The notes: generated by a model from the sequence alone, not told the origin. Counted from the first letter of the stretch, positions 1 to 8,158 are shown. The stretch: DNA of 64,000 nucleotides from CAZPWF01 sp964610775 (GCA_964610775.1 CAZSZC010000001.1:1-64000); one strand, 5' to 3'. Numbers and translations: made by a program.

Positions 1-715
1 GTCCTAGATTTTTAAGAGGACTAAATAGTGCTGACCGCGGGCCTATTACTATAAGTGGTTGACTACTCTGACTGATTTCGAGCCAATTCATTCTTCGTCT
101 TGCTGGAGTTAAATTAGAATGCATTACAACTGTTTGATCGGGGAATTGGCCAGAGAAAAACTCTACCAATTGAGGTGTTAGTCCGATCTCTGGAGTTAAT
201 ATTATTACCGATTGGTTGTTTCCCAACGTTTGCTTTGCCAGTTCTAGATAAACCCTGGTTTTGCCCGTACCGGTATCACCGTGTAGTAGGAATGATCGCT
301 CTCTACTCCTAATGATTTGATCTATTGAATCAGACTGTTCTTTAGTAAGTGGCGGAAGTTCTGGGATGCGAACATTGAGTTCCTCGGTATTTGGCTTTAG
401 CCGTACCTTCTGGGATAGATTAGAGGGTACGAATAATGAAGTGATTTGGCCTAGGGGCGCCGGGTAGTATGTGCGTAGCCACTCTAGAAGCTCGAGTAGC
501 TCAGAAGGTATTCTTATAATTTCTTGTAATTCTGATAAGGGTTTTGCGTCAAAATTGGGTTTTGTTACTTCCTTTTTGACGATGCCAATTACTTGCTTAC
601 TTTGTAATGGTACTTGCACAACTTGGCCCGGCCGCAGGGGTGTATCATAAGAGTAAGTCAAGGCTTCTTTACCATGAAAAGACTGTGCTGCTACCCATAC
701 TTCGTAAAACCTCAT
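1..715 (-). CDS. priA: Primosomal protein N' (PriA helicase), N-terminal part
   Basis: PriA is the replication-restart helicase that reloads the replisome at stalled forks. Read on the minus strand from ATG 715-713, the frame stays open for 238 codons and runs off the window start, so the C-terminal two thirds are missing. The N-terminal DNA-binding (3'BD-like) segment is followed by the helicase core with Walker A GDTGTGKT (about 241-300) and then TPEIGLTPQL. A -10 box (TATAAT, revcomp of 723-728) sits 7 nt before the ATG, so the mRNA is probably leaderless. It diverges from the winged-helix gene at 808. The family call is firm. Confidence 0.93.
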   Translation of the reverse strand, partial: MRFYEVWVAAQSFHGKEALTYSYDTPLRPGQVVQVPLQSKQVIGIVKKEVTKPNFDAKPLSELQEIIRIPSELLELLEWLRTYYPAPLGQITSLFVPSNLSQKVRLKPNTEELNVRIPELPPLTKEQSDSIDQIIRSRERSFLLHGDTGTGKTRVYLELAKQTLGNNQSVIILTPEIGLTPQLVEFFSGQFPDQTVVMHSNLTPARRRMNWLEISQSSQPLIVIGPRSALFSPLKNLG

Positions 716-722
716 ACCACCT

Positions 723-778
723 ATTATAGGCAGTTCGCCAAAAAATGTGTTGAAAAGTTTTTTGAGCTGGCCTATACT
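723..778. promoter_or_regulatory. Divergent promoters for priA and the winged-helix gene
   Basis: On the plus strand, TTGAAA (750-755), a 17-nt spacer and TATACT (773-778) form a near-consensus sigma-70-type promoter for the gene at 808. On the minus strand, TATAAT (728-723) ends 7 nt before the priA ATG, with no clear -35. The two core promoters overlap, so a regulator bound here could affect both genes. Confidence 0.7.
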
Positions 779-807
779 TTACGTTGTTGGAAAGACAATA
801 AAAGCTT

Positions 808-1107
808 ATGTTAGATGTATTTATAACTTCACGAGTGAGGCGCAAAATAATAGTCGTATACGCAAAGTATCCGGACTTTAAGACCCATGTTCGCGGCCTA
901 GCTAAACTTATAAAAGAAGATGCAGGAAACATTCAGCGCGAATTAAAACGCCTAGAAAAGATTGGGTTTTTAATTTCTGAGCGTCAGGGCAATACCAAGA
1001 TTTATCACACCAATAAGCACTTTATTATCTTCAAAGAACTCCAAAGTATAGTGTTGAAGTCACAACGCATGAATCAAAAGAAGCAGCAAGGCACTTCTCA
1101 GCCTTAA
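808..1107 (+). CDS. Winged helix-turn-helix transcriptional regulator
   Basis: This 99-aa protein looks like an ArsR/MarR-type winged helix. A helical N-terminus is followed by the HTH segment (about residues 28-55, with KLIKEDAGNIQRELKRLEKI) and a basic wing (LISERQGNTKIYHTN). No metal-binding CxC or ligand pocket is visible, so the signal and target are unknown. It has its own strong promoter (750-778) and a leader of about 20 nt. The position opposite priA suggests a stand-alone regulator; autoregulation is possible but not shown. The last 15 residues are polar and probably disordered. Confidence 0.75.
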   Translation: MLDVFITSRVRRKIIVVYAKYPDFKTHVRGLAKLIKEDAGNIQRELKRLEKIGFLISERQGNTKIYHTNKHFIIFKELQSIVLKSQRMNQKKQQGTSQP

Positions 1108-1128
1108 CAAGCCCACGGAATCTATACC

Positions 1129-1157
1129 TAGACAAAATGCATAAAACATGCTAGTAT
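1129..1157 (+). promoter_or_regulatory. Probable promoter of the 594-aa orphan
   Basis: TAGACA (1129-1134), a 17-nt spacer and TAGTAT (1152-1157) lie 27 nt before the ATG at 1185. The spacer contains the small inverted repeat GCAT/ATGC. Confidence 0.5.
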
Positions 1158-1184
1158 TAATTCATAAATAGTTAAAACAAAAAA

Positions 1185-2969
1185 ATGTCCGAAATATTAA
1201 ATCAACAACAGCAACAAGCTGAGATGCATGACAGAATCGCAGCCGACCATCTAGATAGCCACATACAGAGGCATCAAGAGGCAGTCTGGGATTATGTTGG
1301 CATGCAGCGGGAGCTTGCTCAGGAGAATAAGCAAGCGATTGACCTATTGGCTTCTGGCCGTCATGAGGATATGACGGGCGCCGAACTAAAACAGGCCAAA
1401 GATCTTGCCACTAAAGAAGCTGGATTGGACAGTATGCAAAATCGTGTAATCATTGATGATGGTGATGGCAATAAATACTGGGGCGCCGAGTATCCGCATG
1501 CTTTTGTATTCTCTGGTAACACTGGGATTCGTGGCGGAGCCGAAATGGTCAATAAGGATCCGAGTAAAAATTCTGGACACGGAATGGAAGGATTCGTCAA
1601 AGCAAAATTTACTCATGTATTTGTTGAGTTGGACGATGGCTCAAGGATCTGCTTTGCTCGAACGAATGATAAGCAGAGTGCTGCGTTGCAAACCTTTGAA
1701 GTTACCTCTTCTAATGCTACTCCAGATGAGAACGGCAACATCCAGCCAAGACAAATTAGTTCAGAACAGTTAAAGGACGCAGTTTTAGAACCAGGCACAC
1801 CAATAGCAACCGGAGTTGACCCAAATACGGGCAAACGATTACGAAGTAAGGCGAATGTTGTTCGGATCGTTGCTATGAACGCCTCGCAAGATGGCCAGGT
1901 ACCCCCTAATCATCCTATGCTCAATCGCCCCGAGCTACAACGCAACACTGTGGCTGAATTTCAAGCCAGCTTAAATAGCGCCGAAGACGCAGAAGATATT
2001 ATTGATGACGCGATGGAAGCCATCGAAACCCCTGAACAAACTTCCAAAGCATCAGAGATTATTTCTCCAGCTGAACAACAATATATTGGACACGAAGCGC
2101 TGGAAGGTGCAGAAGTTGAAGATCCACAAGAGACTGGGTTTGACATAGACTCTTTGCCCGAAAGCCCAAATGATGAGTGGGATTCGAGATTTGATAATCT
2201 CAGAGAAAGCACACAACAACAGAGAGAAGCACCACAAAATCAAGTTGAGAATTTTGGGCAGCTTCACCAAAAATGGATGGATAAATTCTATGGCCTAAGT
2301 GATAGCGATAAAGACATCTATGATACGTTATCCCAGGCATATACCAATGGTATGGATACTTCGCCAGATGGTGTGAGTGTTGACATGCAAGAATGGTTTA
2401 ACGGCCTAGATAGTGATAGCCAGAACTATTTGCGTGAAGCAAGAACAATTTATAACCCAGATAAGCCCGGCGCCGAACAGGTTGTAGAAGCTCAGCTGAC
2501 TATGCAAACACAGGCTGAAGAGCAGACGCTAAAAGCCGAGTCTGTTCATGCTGAAGAGCAGACATTAACCGGATTAATGGATAAATTGAGTGCAGTTGAT
2601 CCCGAGAGCAACAATTTTGTATTAGATGCCTCGGATATTAAGGTACTACAAGGGCTTATAGATTTCACTAAGAAGTCCCTACTCGCCAAGGAGACAAAAC
2701 TGGGGGGTGCTTGGGATCAATTCAGTAATAATAGATCTCAAATAACAAGTGGTGACATAGCCGCTTCACAAGTTCCGCAATCAGTTGTAGATACGTTTAT
2801 GATGGAGGGTAAGTTAGATGCGGCGCAGAGCTTCTTAACCAGAAGCCAGCGTACACTGGAGGGTAGTGCTCGAGGTGGTCTAGATGCTCGCATGGCTAGA
2901 GACTACGTTAGACTTCTTAAAGAACTTCAAAATGACGCCAAAGAGGCTGCGGCTTTCGCTAAGTCTTAA
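1185..2969 (+). CDS. Large acidic hypothetical protein (594 aa)
   Basis: I do not recognise a family. The protein is hydrophilic, rich in Asp, Glu, Gln, Ser and Ala, and has no signal peptide or TM helix, so it is probably cytoplasmic. A more ordered block (about residues 85-235) contains IIDDGDGNKYWGAEYPHAFV and a beta-rich stretch ending in ANVVRIVAMNAS. The middle (about 255-380) is low-complexity and acidic. The C-terminal 200 residues are helical with heptad-like EEQTLKAESVHAEEQTL. It is a single gene with its own promoter, between a regulator and rpsU. A role as scaffold or effector would be guesswork. Confidence 0.7.
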   Translation: MSEILNQQQQQAEMHDRIAADHLDSHIQRHQEAVWDYVGMQRELAQENKQAIDLLASGRHEDMTGAELKQAKDLATKEAGLDSMQNRVIIDDGDGNKYWGAEYPHAFVFSGNTGIRGGAEMVNKDPSKNSGHGMEGFVKAKFTHVFVELDDGSRICFARTNDKQSAALQTFEVTSSNATPDENGNIQPRQISSEQLKDAVLEPGTPIATGVDPNTGKRLRSKANVVRIVAMNASQDGQVPPNHPMLNRPELQRNTVAEFQASLNSAEDAEDIIDDAMEAIETPEQTSKASEIISPAEQQYIGHEALEGAEVEDPQETGFDIDSLPESPNDEWDSRFDNLRESTQQQREAPQNQVENFGQLHQKWMDKFYGLSDSDKDIYDTLSQAYTNGMDTSPDGVSVDMQEWFNGLDSDSQNYLREARTIYNPDKPGAEQVVEAQLTMQTQAEEQTLKAESVHAEEQTLTGLMDKLSAVDPESNNFVLDASDIKVLQGLIDFTKKSLLAKETKLGGAWDQFSNNRSQITSGDIAASQVPQSVVDTFMMEGKLDAAQSFLTRSQRTLEGSARGGLDARMARDYVRLLKELQNDAKEAAAFAKS

Positions 2970-2992
2970 TCTGACTACGCGATAGATCGTGC

Positions 2993-3021
2993 TTGCTTTT
3001 TTGTCTCTGTTAAAGTAGAAT
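2993..3021 (+). promoter_or_regulatory. rpsU promoter
   Basis: TTGCTT (2993-2998), a 17-nt spacer and TAGAAT (3016-3021). The ATG at 3031 is only 9 nt past the -10 box, leaving a leader of about 2 nt and no Shine-Dalgarno sequence. Confidence 0.65.
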
Positions 3022-3030
3022 GGTCCGAGT

Positions 3031-3246
3031 ATGATACAAGTTACCAAGAAAGATTCTAAAGAGTCAACCGAGAATATGTTGCGTCGCTTTACTCGTAAAG
3101 TGCAACAGTCTGGTACCCTAGCACGAGCTAAGCAAGTTCAGTATTTCGAACGACCAATGAGTAAGCGTGATCGTCGAGAGAAGGCAATTGTGCGCAAAGA
3201 GCGCAAGAACGCCAAGATGAAGAAAATGCGCCTAGGCCAACGCTAA
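3031..3246 (+). CDS. rpsU: Small ribosomal subunit protein bS21
   Basis: This 71-aa, strongly basic protein binds the 3' end of 16S rRNA on the small subunit platform. The family pattern is clear: RRFTRKVQQSGTLARAKQVQYFER, shown here as RRFTRKVQQSG then FERPMSKRDRREKA, with a Lys/Arg tail. The length matches the family. The gene is monocistronic: its own promoter lies at 2993-3021 and a strong intrinsic terminator follows 18 nt after the stop. It appears to be translated from a leaderless or near-leaderless mRNA. Confidence 0.95.
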   Translation: MIQVTKKDSKESTENMLRRFTRKVQQSGTLARAKQVQYFERPMSKRDRREKAIVRKERKNAKMKKMRLGQR

Positions 3247-3263
3247 GCGAAATATATCAAAAG

Positions 3264-3297
3264 AAAAACTAGCGTTAACGCTAGTTTTTTATTTTTT
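3264..3297 (+). terminator. Intrinsic terminator after rpsU
   Basis: A perfect stem around the core ACTAGCG-TTAA-CGCTAGT is followed by a T-rich run (TTTTTTATTTTTT). It separates rpsU from the yqeY operon. Confidence 0.9.
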
Positions 3298-3322
3298 AGT
3301 AGTTTGATTAGTAAGCTAAATT

Positions 3323-3350
3323 TTGCAAGCAATAACTACTTTGTTACACT
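3323..3350 (+). promoter_or_regulatory. Promoter of the yqeY-adk-map operon
   Basis: TTGCAA (3323-3328), a 16-nt spacer and TACACT (3345-3350). The start codon at 3359 is 8 nt past the -10 box, so the operon mRNA probably begins at or within 1-2 nt of the ATG. Confidence 0.65.
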
Positions 3351-3358
3351 GTTAGCGA

Positions 3359-3811
3359 ATGAGTATTTCTAAAGATATTGATGCAGATTTGAAGACTGCT
3401 ATGTTGGCTGGTGATAAAACACTAGCCACAACTTTGCGGGGACTTAAAAGCGTCATTCTTTATGAAGAGGTAGCTAAAGGGGTGCGCGATACCGGGCTAG
3501 AGGACGACGCAGTAATCGTATTACTAGCAAAAGAAGCCAAAAAGCGTCAGGAGAGTGCAGACCTCTATAAGCAAGGTGGTAATATCGAAAAGGCAGAAGC
3601 TGAGCTAATTGAAAAAGAGGTCATAGAGAAGTATTTGCCCGCTCAAATGTCTGAAGAAGAACTGATTAAAATCGTAGAAGAAATAATAGAAAAAACTGGT
3701 GCAACTAATATGCAGCAAATGGGTCAGGTAATTGGCGCCGCCAAAGCCAAAGCTGGCCCGAGTGCAGATGGTGCCAAGATTGCACAGATAGTAAAGGAGA
3801 AACTAAGCTAG
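3359..3811 (+). CDS. yqeY: GatB/YqeY domain protein
   Basis: This 150-aa protein matches the YqeY family, which resembles the C-terminal tRNA-binding domain of GatB/GatE amidotransferases. The typical pattern is visible: DLKTAMLAGDK, LRGLKSVI, KRQESADLYKQGG and the C-terminal MGQVIGAAKAKAGPSADGAKIAQIVKEKL. The exact role is not established in the family; a tRNA-related function is inferred from the fold. It is the first gene of a tight operon, and its TAG stop is followed immediately by the ATG of the kinase gene. No Shine-Dalgarno precedes its start. Confidence 0.9.
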   Translation: MSISKDIDADLKTAMLAGDKTLATTLRGLKSVILYEEVAKGVRDTGLEDDAVIVLLAKEAKKRQESADLYKQGGNIEKAEAELIEKEVIEKYLPAQMSEEELIKIVEEIIEKTGATNMQQMGQVIGAAKAKAGPSADGAKIAQIVKEKLS

Positions 3812-4348
3812 ATGATTATATTTATGGGAGTAGCCGGCGCGGGTAAGAGTATGCAGGGACGTATGCTGGCTGATGAGCAAGGCTTGCCTTGGTTATCAAC
3901 TGGTGAGTTTCTTAGAATGTTAATATCTGGCGATAAGCGTAAACAGATGTTGTCAGGAAAACTACTAGGTGATGAGGAGATAATTGCTCTTGTACAAAAA
4001 ATTTTTACAGTTGTTGACACCGAACATGAGTTTGTATTGGACGGCTTTCCAAGAAGTGTTGGACAGGCCGACTGGCTATTAAATCAAGTAAAATACGGCC
4101 AATTAGACATTACCGCAATTGTGCATATTACAGCGACTGAAGAGGTTGTTCGCGAAAGATTAATCAATCGTGGACGTCCTGATGACCAGCACGATGTAAT
4201 TGCTGAACGATTCAGTGAATATAAGAATATAACACTGCCAGTACTAAAGGCGTTTCGTGATGCTAATATTTCTGTTTATGACATAGACGGCGATCAAACA
4301 CCTCAAGAAGTTCATGACGACATAGAAAAAGCTATTTTTAAAAAGTAA
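3812..4348 (+). CDS. adk: Adenylate kinase-family nucleoside monophosphate kinase, short form
   Basis: Adenylate kinase interconverts ATP+AMP and 2 ADP. The P-loop GVAGAGKS (residues 6-13), the TGEFLR segment, DGFPRS (about 69) and the arginine pair around ERLINRGRPDD are present. At 178 aa it lacks the long zinc-type LID found in 215-aa bacterial enzymes. The gene sits directly before map, the usual adk-map neighbourhood, although secY is absent. The start abuts the yqeY stop, so translation is probably coupled. A different NMP specificity cannot be excluded. Confidence 0.8.
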   Translation: MIIFMGVAGAGKSMQGRMLADEQGLPWLSTGEFLRMLISGDKRKQMLSGKLLGDEEIIALVQKIFTVVDTEHEFVLDGFPRSVGQADWLLNQVKYGQLDITAIVHITATEEVVRERLINRGRPDDQHDVIAERFSEYKNITLPVLKAFRDANISVYDIDGDQTPQEVHDDIEKAIFKK

Positions 4349-4350
4349 GT

Positions 4351-5103
4351 ATGGTTACAAGAGTAAAGTCTCCTAAAGAAATTGCAGCGATGCGAGAAAG
4401 TGGTCGCTTGCTGGCCACAGTGTTAACCACCCTAAAAGAAGCTTTGCAGCCTGGTATCTCTACAAAAGACCTGTCAGAAATAGCCAAACGAGAGTTGCGC
4501 AATACGGGAGGTACACCGACATTTTTGGGCTACTACGGCTTTCCAGATATACTCTGTGTCTCTATTAATAATGAAGTAGTTCACGGTATTCCCAGCGATA
4601 AAACCATAATTAAAGACGGTGACTTGGTGAGCATGGATTTCGGAGTCACGTACGATGGCATGATCACGGATAGCGCTATCACCGCAATTGCCGGAAATGT
4701 AAAAGATCCAAAACACGCCAGACTAGTTCGCGATACTCAGGCTGCACTTAATTCGGGTATTGCTGCTGCACATAATGGTTGCAAAGTCGGCGATATAGCT
4801 CATGCAGTAGAATCATCGCTAGATAAGAAGTACGGCATTGTTAGAGACCTGGTTGGCCATGGAGTTGGTCACGAGCTTCATGAGGAGCCTAATATACCTA
4901 ACTACGGTAAAGCAGGTACTGGTATGAAGCTTGTAACTGGCATGACCATTGCGATCGAGCCAATGGTAACCCTCGGATCTCATAAGGTTTACACTGACGA
5001 TGACGCATGGACGGTATTAACTTACGACGGATCGCGTGCAGCACACTTTGAGCACACCATACTTATTACCGAAACGGGTGCCGAAATCCTCACCTCGATC
5101 TAA
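4351..5103 (+). CDS. map: Methionine aminopeptidase, type I
   Basis: This 250-aa enzyme removes the initiator Met from nascent proteins. All five metal ligands can be traced: the Asp of SMDFGV, the Asp of ITDSA, the His of GHGVGHELHEEP, the Glu of IAIEPMV and the Glu of HFEHTI. There is no N-terminal zinc finger, so it is the short Map1a-like form. The ATG is 2 nt after the kinase stop. It is the last gene of the yqeY-adk-map operon and is followed by two large hairpins rather than a classic T-run terminator. Confidence 0.95.
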   Translation: MVTRVKSPKEIAAMRESGRLLATVLTTLKEALQPGISTKDLSEIAKRELRNTGGTPTFLGYYGFPDILCVSINNEVVHGIPSDKTIIKDGDLVSMDFGVTYDGMITDSAITAIAGNVKDPKHARLVRDTQAALNSGIAAAHNGCKVGDIAHAVESSLDKKYGIVRDLVGHGVGHELHEEPNIPNYGKAGTGMKLVTGMTIAIEPMVTLGSHKVYTDDDAWTVLTYDGSRAAHFEHTILITETGAEILTSI

Positions 5104-5106
5104 ATA

Positions 5107-5196
5107 TATTCAAATTTACGATCTCTGGGCGCTCTACAGGTGAGCTTTGCTCAGCCTGTGGCGCTTGCTGACCCAGTCGATTTATAAATTTGAATA
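5107..5196. repeat. 90-nt intergenic hairpin element A
   Basis: Perfect 12-bp outer arms (TATTCAAATTTA 5107-5118 and its complement 5185-5196) enclose further paired blocks: CGA/TCG, CTGGG/CCCAG, ACAGG/CCTGT and TGAGC/GCTCA around a 3-nt loop. Nearly the whole element folds as one rod. No T-run follows, so a simple terminator is not supported. Confidence 0.8.
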
Positions 5197-5218
5197 CACC
5201 AATACATATATTTCGGTT

Positions 5219-5310
5219 GAATTCTCTAAAATACTAATTGCAAGGGTAGGCTAACGCCATGGGCGCTACAGCCCCATAAAGTGCCCTGGAAATTATATTT
5301 TAGAAAATTC
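5219..5310. repeat. 92-nt intergenic hairpin element B
   Basis: The 15-bp outer arms (5219-5233 and 5296-5310) have one mismatch, and inner GGG/CCC blocks add pairing. It lies 22 nt after element A and ends just before the ftsA promoter. Its sequence differs from A; only the architecture is shared. Confidence 0.7.
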
Positions 5311-5324
5311 AGAACTCCTCCACC

Positions 5325-5354
5325 TTGCCAACTGATCACCGTAAGCGGTATACT
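5325..5354 (+). promoter_or_regulatory. ftsA promoter (leaderless)
   Basis: TTGCCA (5325-5330), an 18-nt spacer and TATACT (5349-5354). Only 6 nt separate the -10 box from the ATG at 5361, so transcription should start at the start codon. A TTG start at 5325 would lie inside the -35 box and is rejected. Confidence 0.75.
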
Positions 5355-5360
5355 GCTTGC

Positions 5361-6599
5361 ATGCGCGATCAATCGCAGACTCATTATATTGGCCTTGATA
5401 TAGGGACCAGCATGGTTCGTTGTGTAGTTGGCATGCTAGATCCTAACGAGCCAACCAAACCATCGATAATAGGTCACGGAAGTGCGCCTAATATAGGCAT
5501 GCGTAAAGGAGTGATTGTTCATGTTGAAGATGTGGCAGACGCAGTAGCTCATGCCGTAACCGAGGCTGAGCGCGTTTCGGGCGTACATATACAGAGTGCT
5601 ACGGTTAACGTGAATGGTGCACACGTCTCTGGAATTAATTCCAAAGGTGTTATTGCTATTAGTGCCGCCAACCGCGAGATTAACGATGATGATCGTTTGC
5701 GCGTAGAAGAAGCAGCAACGATTATTCAAATTCCACCGAACAGAGAGATTATCCAGGTATTTGCTAAGAATTATCGTCTGGATGGTCAAGACAACATTAA
5801 GGATCCAGTGGGTATGCAAGGCGTTAGGTTGGAGGTGGATACTCATATCGTAACTGCAGCCACACCTAACTTACGAAATCTCGACACCGTGCTCGACAAG
5901 TCCCATGTTGTTGCTAATCATCACACAGTTACTAGCTTAGCTGCGGCAGAAGCTGTTCTAAATCGCCAACAAAAAGAATCAGGTACGTTACTGCTTGATA
6001 TTGGTGCAGGTACGACAAACATGGTGGTAATCGAAGATGGCGAAGTTCAGCATGTGGCAGTTATTCCTGTCGGTGGTATTAATGTCACAAACGACTTGGC
6101 TATAGGTCTTAAAACAGATCTAGATATTGCCGAACAAGTTAAGATAAAGCATGCCACACTTGAGAAGAAGCCTGTTAAAACCTTTGTTCGCGTTGAGCAC
6201 GAGGGTAGGTCACATCAATTCGATGGGGCTGAAATTCAGATGATTGCAGAAGCTAGGATAGAGGAGCTTTTAGAATTAGTTGACAAGGAGCTGAAGAAGA
6301 TACATAAGTCTCGGAAACTTCCTGGAGGAGTGGTAATTGTTGGCGGTAGTGCGAATTTACCCGGAATTGCCGAATTTACTAAAGATCGTTTAGAGTTAGC
6401 CGCCAGAGTTGGCAAGTTGCAGCCATTAACTGGTCTCATGGATACCGTCCAGGATAGTTCTTATGTGGGCGCAGTTGGCCTTATGTTACTAGACATGCTG
6501 CTAATGCCATCCTCATCAGGGCAGAGCTATGTTAGTGGTAAGCCCAATAACGCTGTATTTGGTGCAGTTGAAGGATTGTTGAAGCGCTTCCGTAAATAG
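5361..6599 (+). CDS. ftsA: Cell division protein FtsA
   Basis: FtsA is the actin-fold protein that tethers FtsZ to the membrane at the division site. The 412-aa product has the phosphate-1 motif GLDIGTS near the N-terminus, an SHS2-type subdomain, phosphate-2 LLDIGAGTTNM (about residues 210-220) and the adenosine motif VVIVGGSANLPG. The C-terminus AVEGLLKRFRK is the expected amphipathic membrane-targeting helix. The start at 5361 was chosen because the promoter -10 box ends 6 nt upstream. It is followed by ftsZ, which has its own promoter in the short gap. Confidence 0.95.
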   Translation: MRDQSQTHYIGLDIGTSMVRCVVGMLDPNEPTKPSIIGHGSAPNIGMRKGVIVHVEDVADAVAHAVTEAERVSGVHIQSATVNVNGAHVSGINSKGVIAISAANREINDDDRLRVEEAATIIQIPPNREIIQVFAKNYRLDGQDNIKDPVGMQGVRLEVDTHIVTAATPNLRNLDTVLDKSHVVANHHTVTSLAAAEAVLNRQQKESGTLLLDIGAGTTNMVVIEDGEVQHVAVIPVGGINVTNDLAIGLKTDLDIAEQVKIKHATLEKKPVKTFVRVEHEGRSHQFDGAEIQMIAEARIEELLELVDKELKKIHKSRKLPGGVVIVGGSANLPGIAEFTKDRLELAARVGKLQPLTGLMDTVQDSSYVGAVGLMLLDMLLMPSSSGQSYVSGKPNNAVFGAVEGLLKRFRK

Positions 6600-6625
6600 C
6601 TAGTGTTTTGTCGACAATCAAGTAT

Positions 6626-6654
6626 TTGAACAGAGCGAAAGCATAGGGTATACT
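6626..6654 (+). promoter_or_regulatory. ftsZ promoter
   Basis: TTGAAC (6626-6631), a 17-nt spacer and TATACT (6649-6654). A leader of about 27 nt follows, with the Shine-Dalgarno sequence GAGAGG before the ATG at 6689. ftsZ can therefore be transcribed independently of ftsA. Confidence 0.75.
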
Positions 6655-6688
6655 CACTCTATAGGAATCAAAGAGAGGTTTTAGATTT

Positions 6689-8062
6689 ATGCCACAAGTT
6701 GCTCCAGCTATTGAAACATTTGCACGTATTAAGGTTATTGGTGTTGGTGGTGCCGGTGGCGCTGCTATTAATCGCATGATCGACTCAGGTGTTACGGGGG
6801 TAGAGTTTGTTGCTGTTAATACCGATGCACAGGCCTTACATCACTCAAAAGCAGACGTAAAAATACATATTGGTCATCAGACTACAAGAGGTCTAGGTGC
6901 GGGTGCTAACCCAAGTGCAGGTCAGAAGGCTGCTGAAGAATCACTAGAAGATATTAAAAAGGCTGTAGAAGACGCCGATATGGTTTTTGTAACTATAGGT
7001 GCTGGCGGAGGAACCGGTAGTGGCGCTGGTCATATAGTTGCGAAAACTGCCCATGATGCCGGTGCGCTTGTTGTAGGATTTGCAACTAAGCCATTTGCTT
7101 TCGAAGGTGAAAAGCGTCGAAAGAACGCCGATATGGCTATAGAGAACCTACGTAGCGCAGTGGATACACTGATAATTATTCCTAACGATCGTTTACTACA
7201 AACTATTGATCGCCAAACCCCATTACTAGAGGCATTCAAGGTGGCTGATGACGTTTTACGTCAAGGCGTTCAGGGTATTTCAGATCTTATAACAGTTCAC
7301 GGTTTAGTTAACCTAGACTTTGCTGATGTTAAAGCAGTAATGAGTAATGCCGGATCAGCCTTAATGGGTATTGGTCGTGCTAGCGGCGAAGACAGAGCCG
7401 TACAGGCTGCTCAACAAGCTATTGAGTCACCACTTCTCGAAGTATCAATCGATGGCGCTAGAGGAATATTATTCAACGTTATTGGCGGTAATGATGTCTC
7501 GATGCACGAAATCAACACAGCTGCAGAAACAATTACAGCTGCCGCCGATCCAGATGCCAATATAATCTTTGGCGCAACAATTAATGAAGATCTTAAAGGT
7601 GAACTTATAGTAACTGTGGTAGCTACAGGTTTTGATGCCTCTTATTTTTCTAACAGGACTACATTGAATAATGCTGTTAACGAAGAGCCAGTTTCAATAC
7701 CGCAACCTACAGAAACAGTTGTGCCGACTGCCGATGAGCCCAGTGTTTCCACGACAGACGAAACAGCCTTAGGTGATATAAACATGGATTTGGATACTAA
7801 CAAGGAAGATCCATCTGATTTCCATAGTGACAAACCAATACCTAATATATGGGCTATTGACACTGATACAGACAAGAAAGAAGAAGAAGAAGCGAACACA
7901 AAAAGTGACGATGTTTCAAAAGAAACTGAACAAGCTTCTAAAGTTGCTGATGACGATGAAGATGAGCTAGAAAAACCATCATTTTTACGTCGTTTAACCC
8001 GCCGAAAAGACCAATCAGCTAAAAAAGACACTGAAAAAGACGAAGATAACAGTAGTAAATAG
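6689..8062 (+). CDS. ftsZ: Cell division protein FtsZ
   Basis: FtsZ is the tubulin-like GTPase that forms the division ring. The 457-aa protein has the nucleotide-binding start IKVIGVGGAGGAAINRM, the tubulin signature GAGGGTGSGAG (about residues 104-114) and the T7 loop NLDFADVKAVM with the catalytic Asp. After the globular core (to about 315) comes an acidic, disordered linker of about 120 residues. Near the end is a hydrophobic/basic segment PSFLRRLTRRKD, a plausible conserved C-terminal peptide for binding FtsA. It has its own promoter and a normal Shine-Dalgarno. Confidence 0.97.
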   Translation: MPQVAPAIETFARIKVIGVGGAGGAAINRMIDSGVTGVEFVAVNTDAQALHHSKADVKIHIGHQTTRGLGAGANPSAGQKAAEESLEDIKKAVEDADMVFVTIGAGGGTGSGAGHIVAKTAHDAGALVVGFATKPFAFEGEKRRKNADMAIENLRSAVDTLIIIPNDRLLQTIDRQTPLLEAFKVADDVLRQGVQGISDLITVHGLVNLDFADVKAVMSNAGSALMGIGRASGEDRAVQAAQQAIESPLLEVSIDGARGILFNVIGGNDVSMHEINTAAETITAAADPDANIIFGATINEDLKGELIVTVVATGFDASYFSNRTTLNNAVNEEPVSIPQPTETVVPTADEPSVSTTDETALGDINMDLDTNKEDPSDFHSDKPIPNIWAIDTDTDKKEEEEANTKSDDVSKETEQASKVADDDEDELEKPSFLRRLTRRKDQSAKKDTEKDEDNSSK

Positions 8063-8128
8063 CCGTAAATAATACAGCAACAAACTGCTTGCAAAACGCT
8101 ACTGCTGGCGCTAATATAGATTGTATAG

Positions 8129-8158
8129 GCACTATATGTAGGGATATAAATATAGTGA
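8129..8158 (+). promoter_or_regulatory. Candidate NrdR operator upstream of nrdR
   Basis: CACTATAT (8130-8137) and ATATAGTG (8150-8157) are perfect complements spaced by 12 nt. Both halves match the published NrdR-box core ACACTATATATAGTGT. Read separately, 8129-8144 resembles one complete box. The site lies about 110 nt before nrdR, so autorepression of nrdR (and nrdJ if co-transcribed) is inferred, not shown. Confidence 0.5.

Noticed and set aside
5325..5360. TTG start for ftsA at 5325
   Set aside because: The TTG is the -35 box of the promoter; ATG 5361 follows the -10 box by 6 nt.
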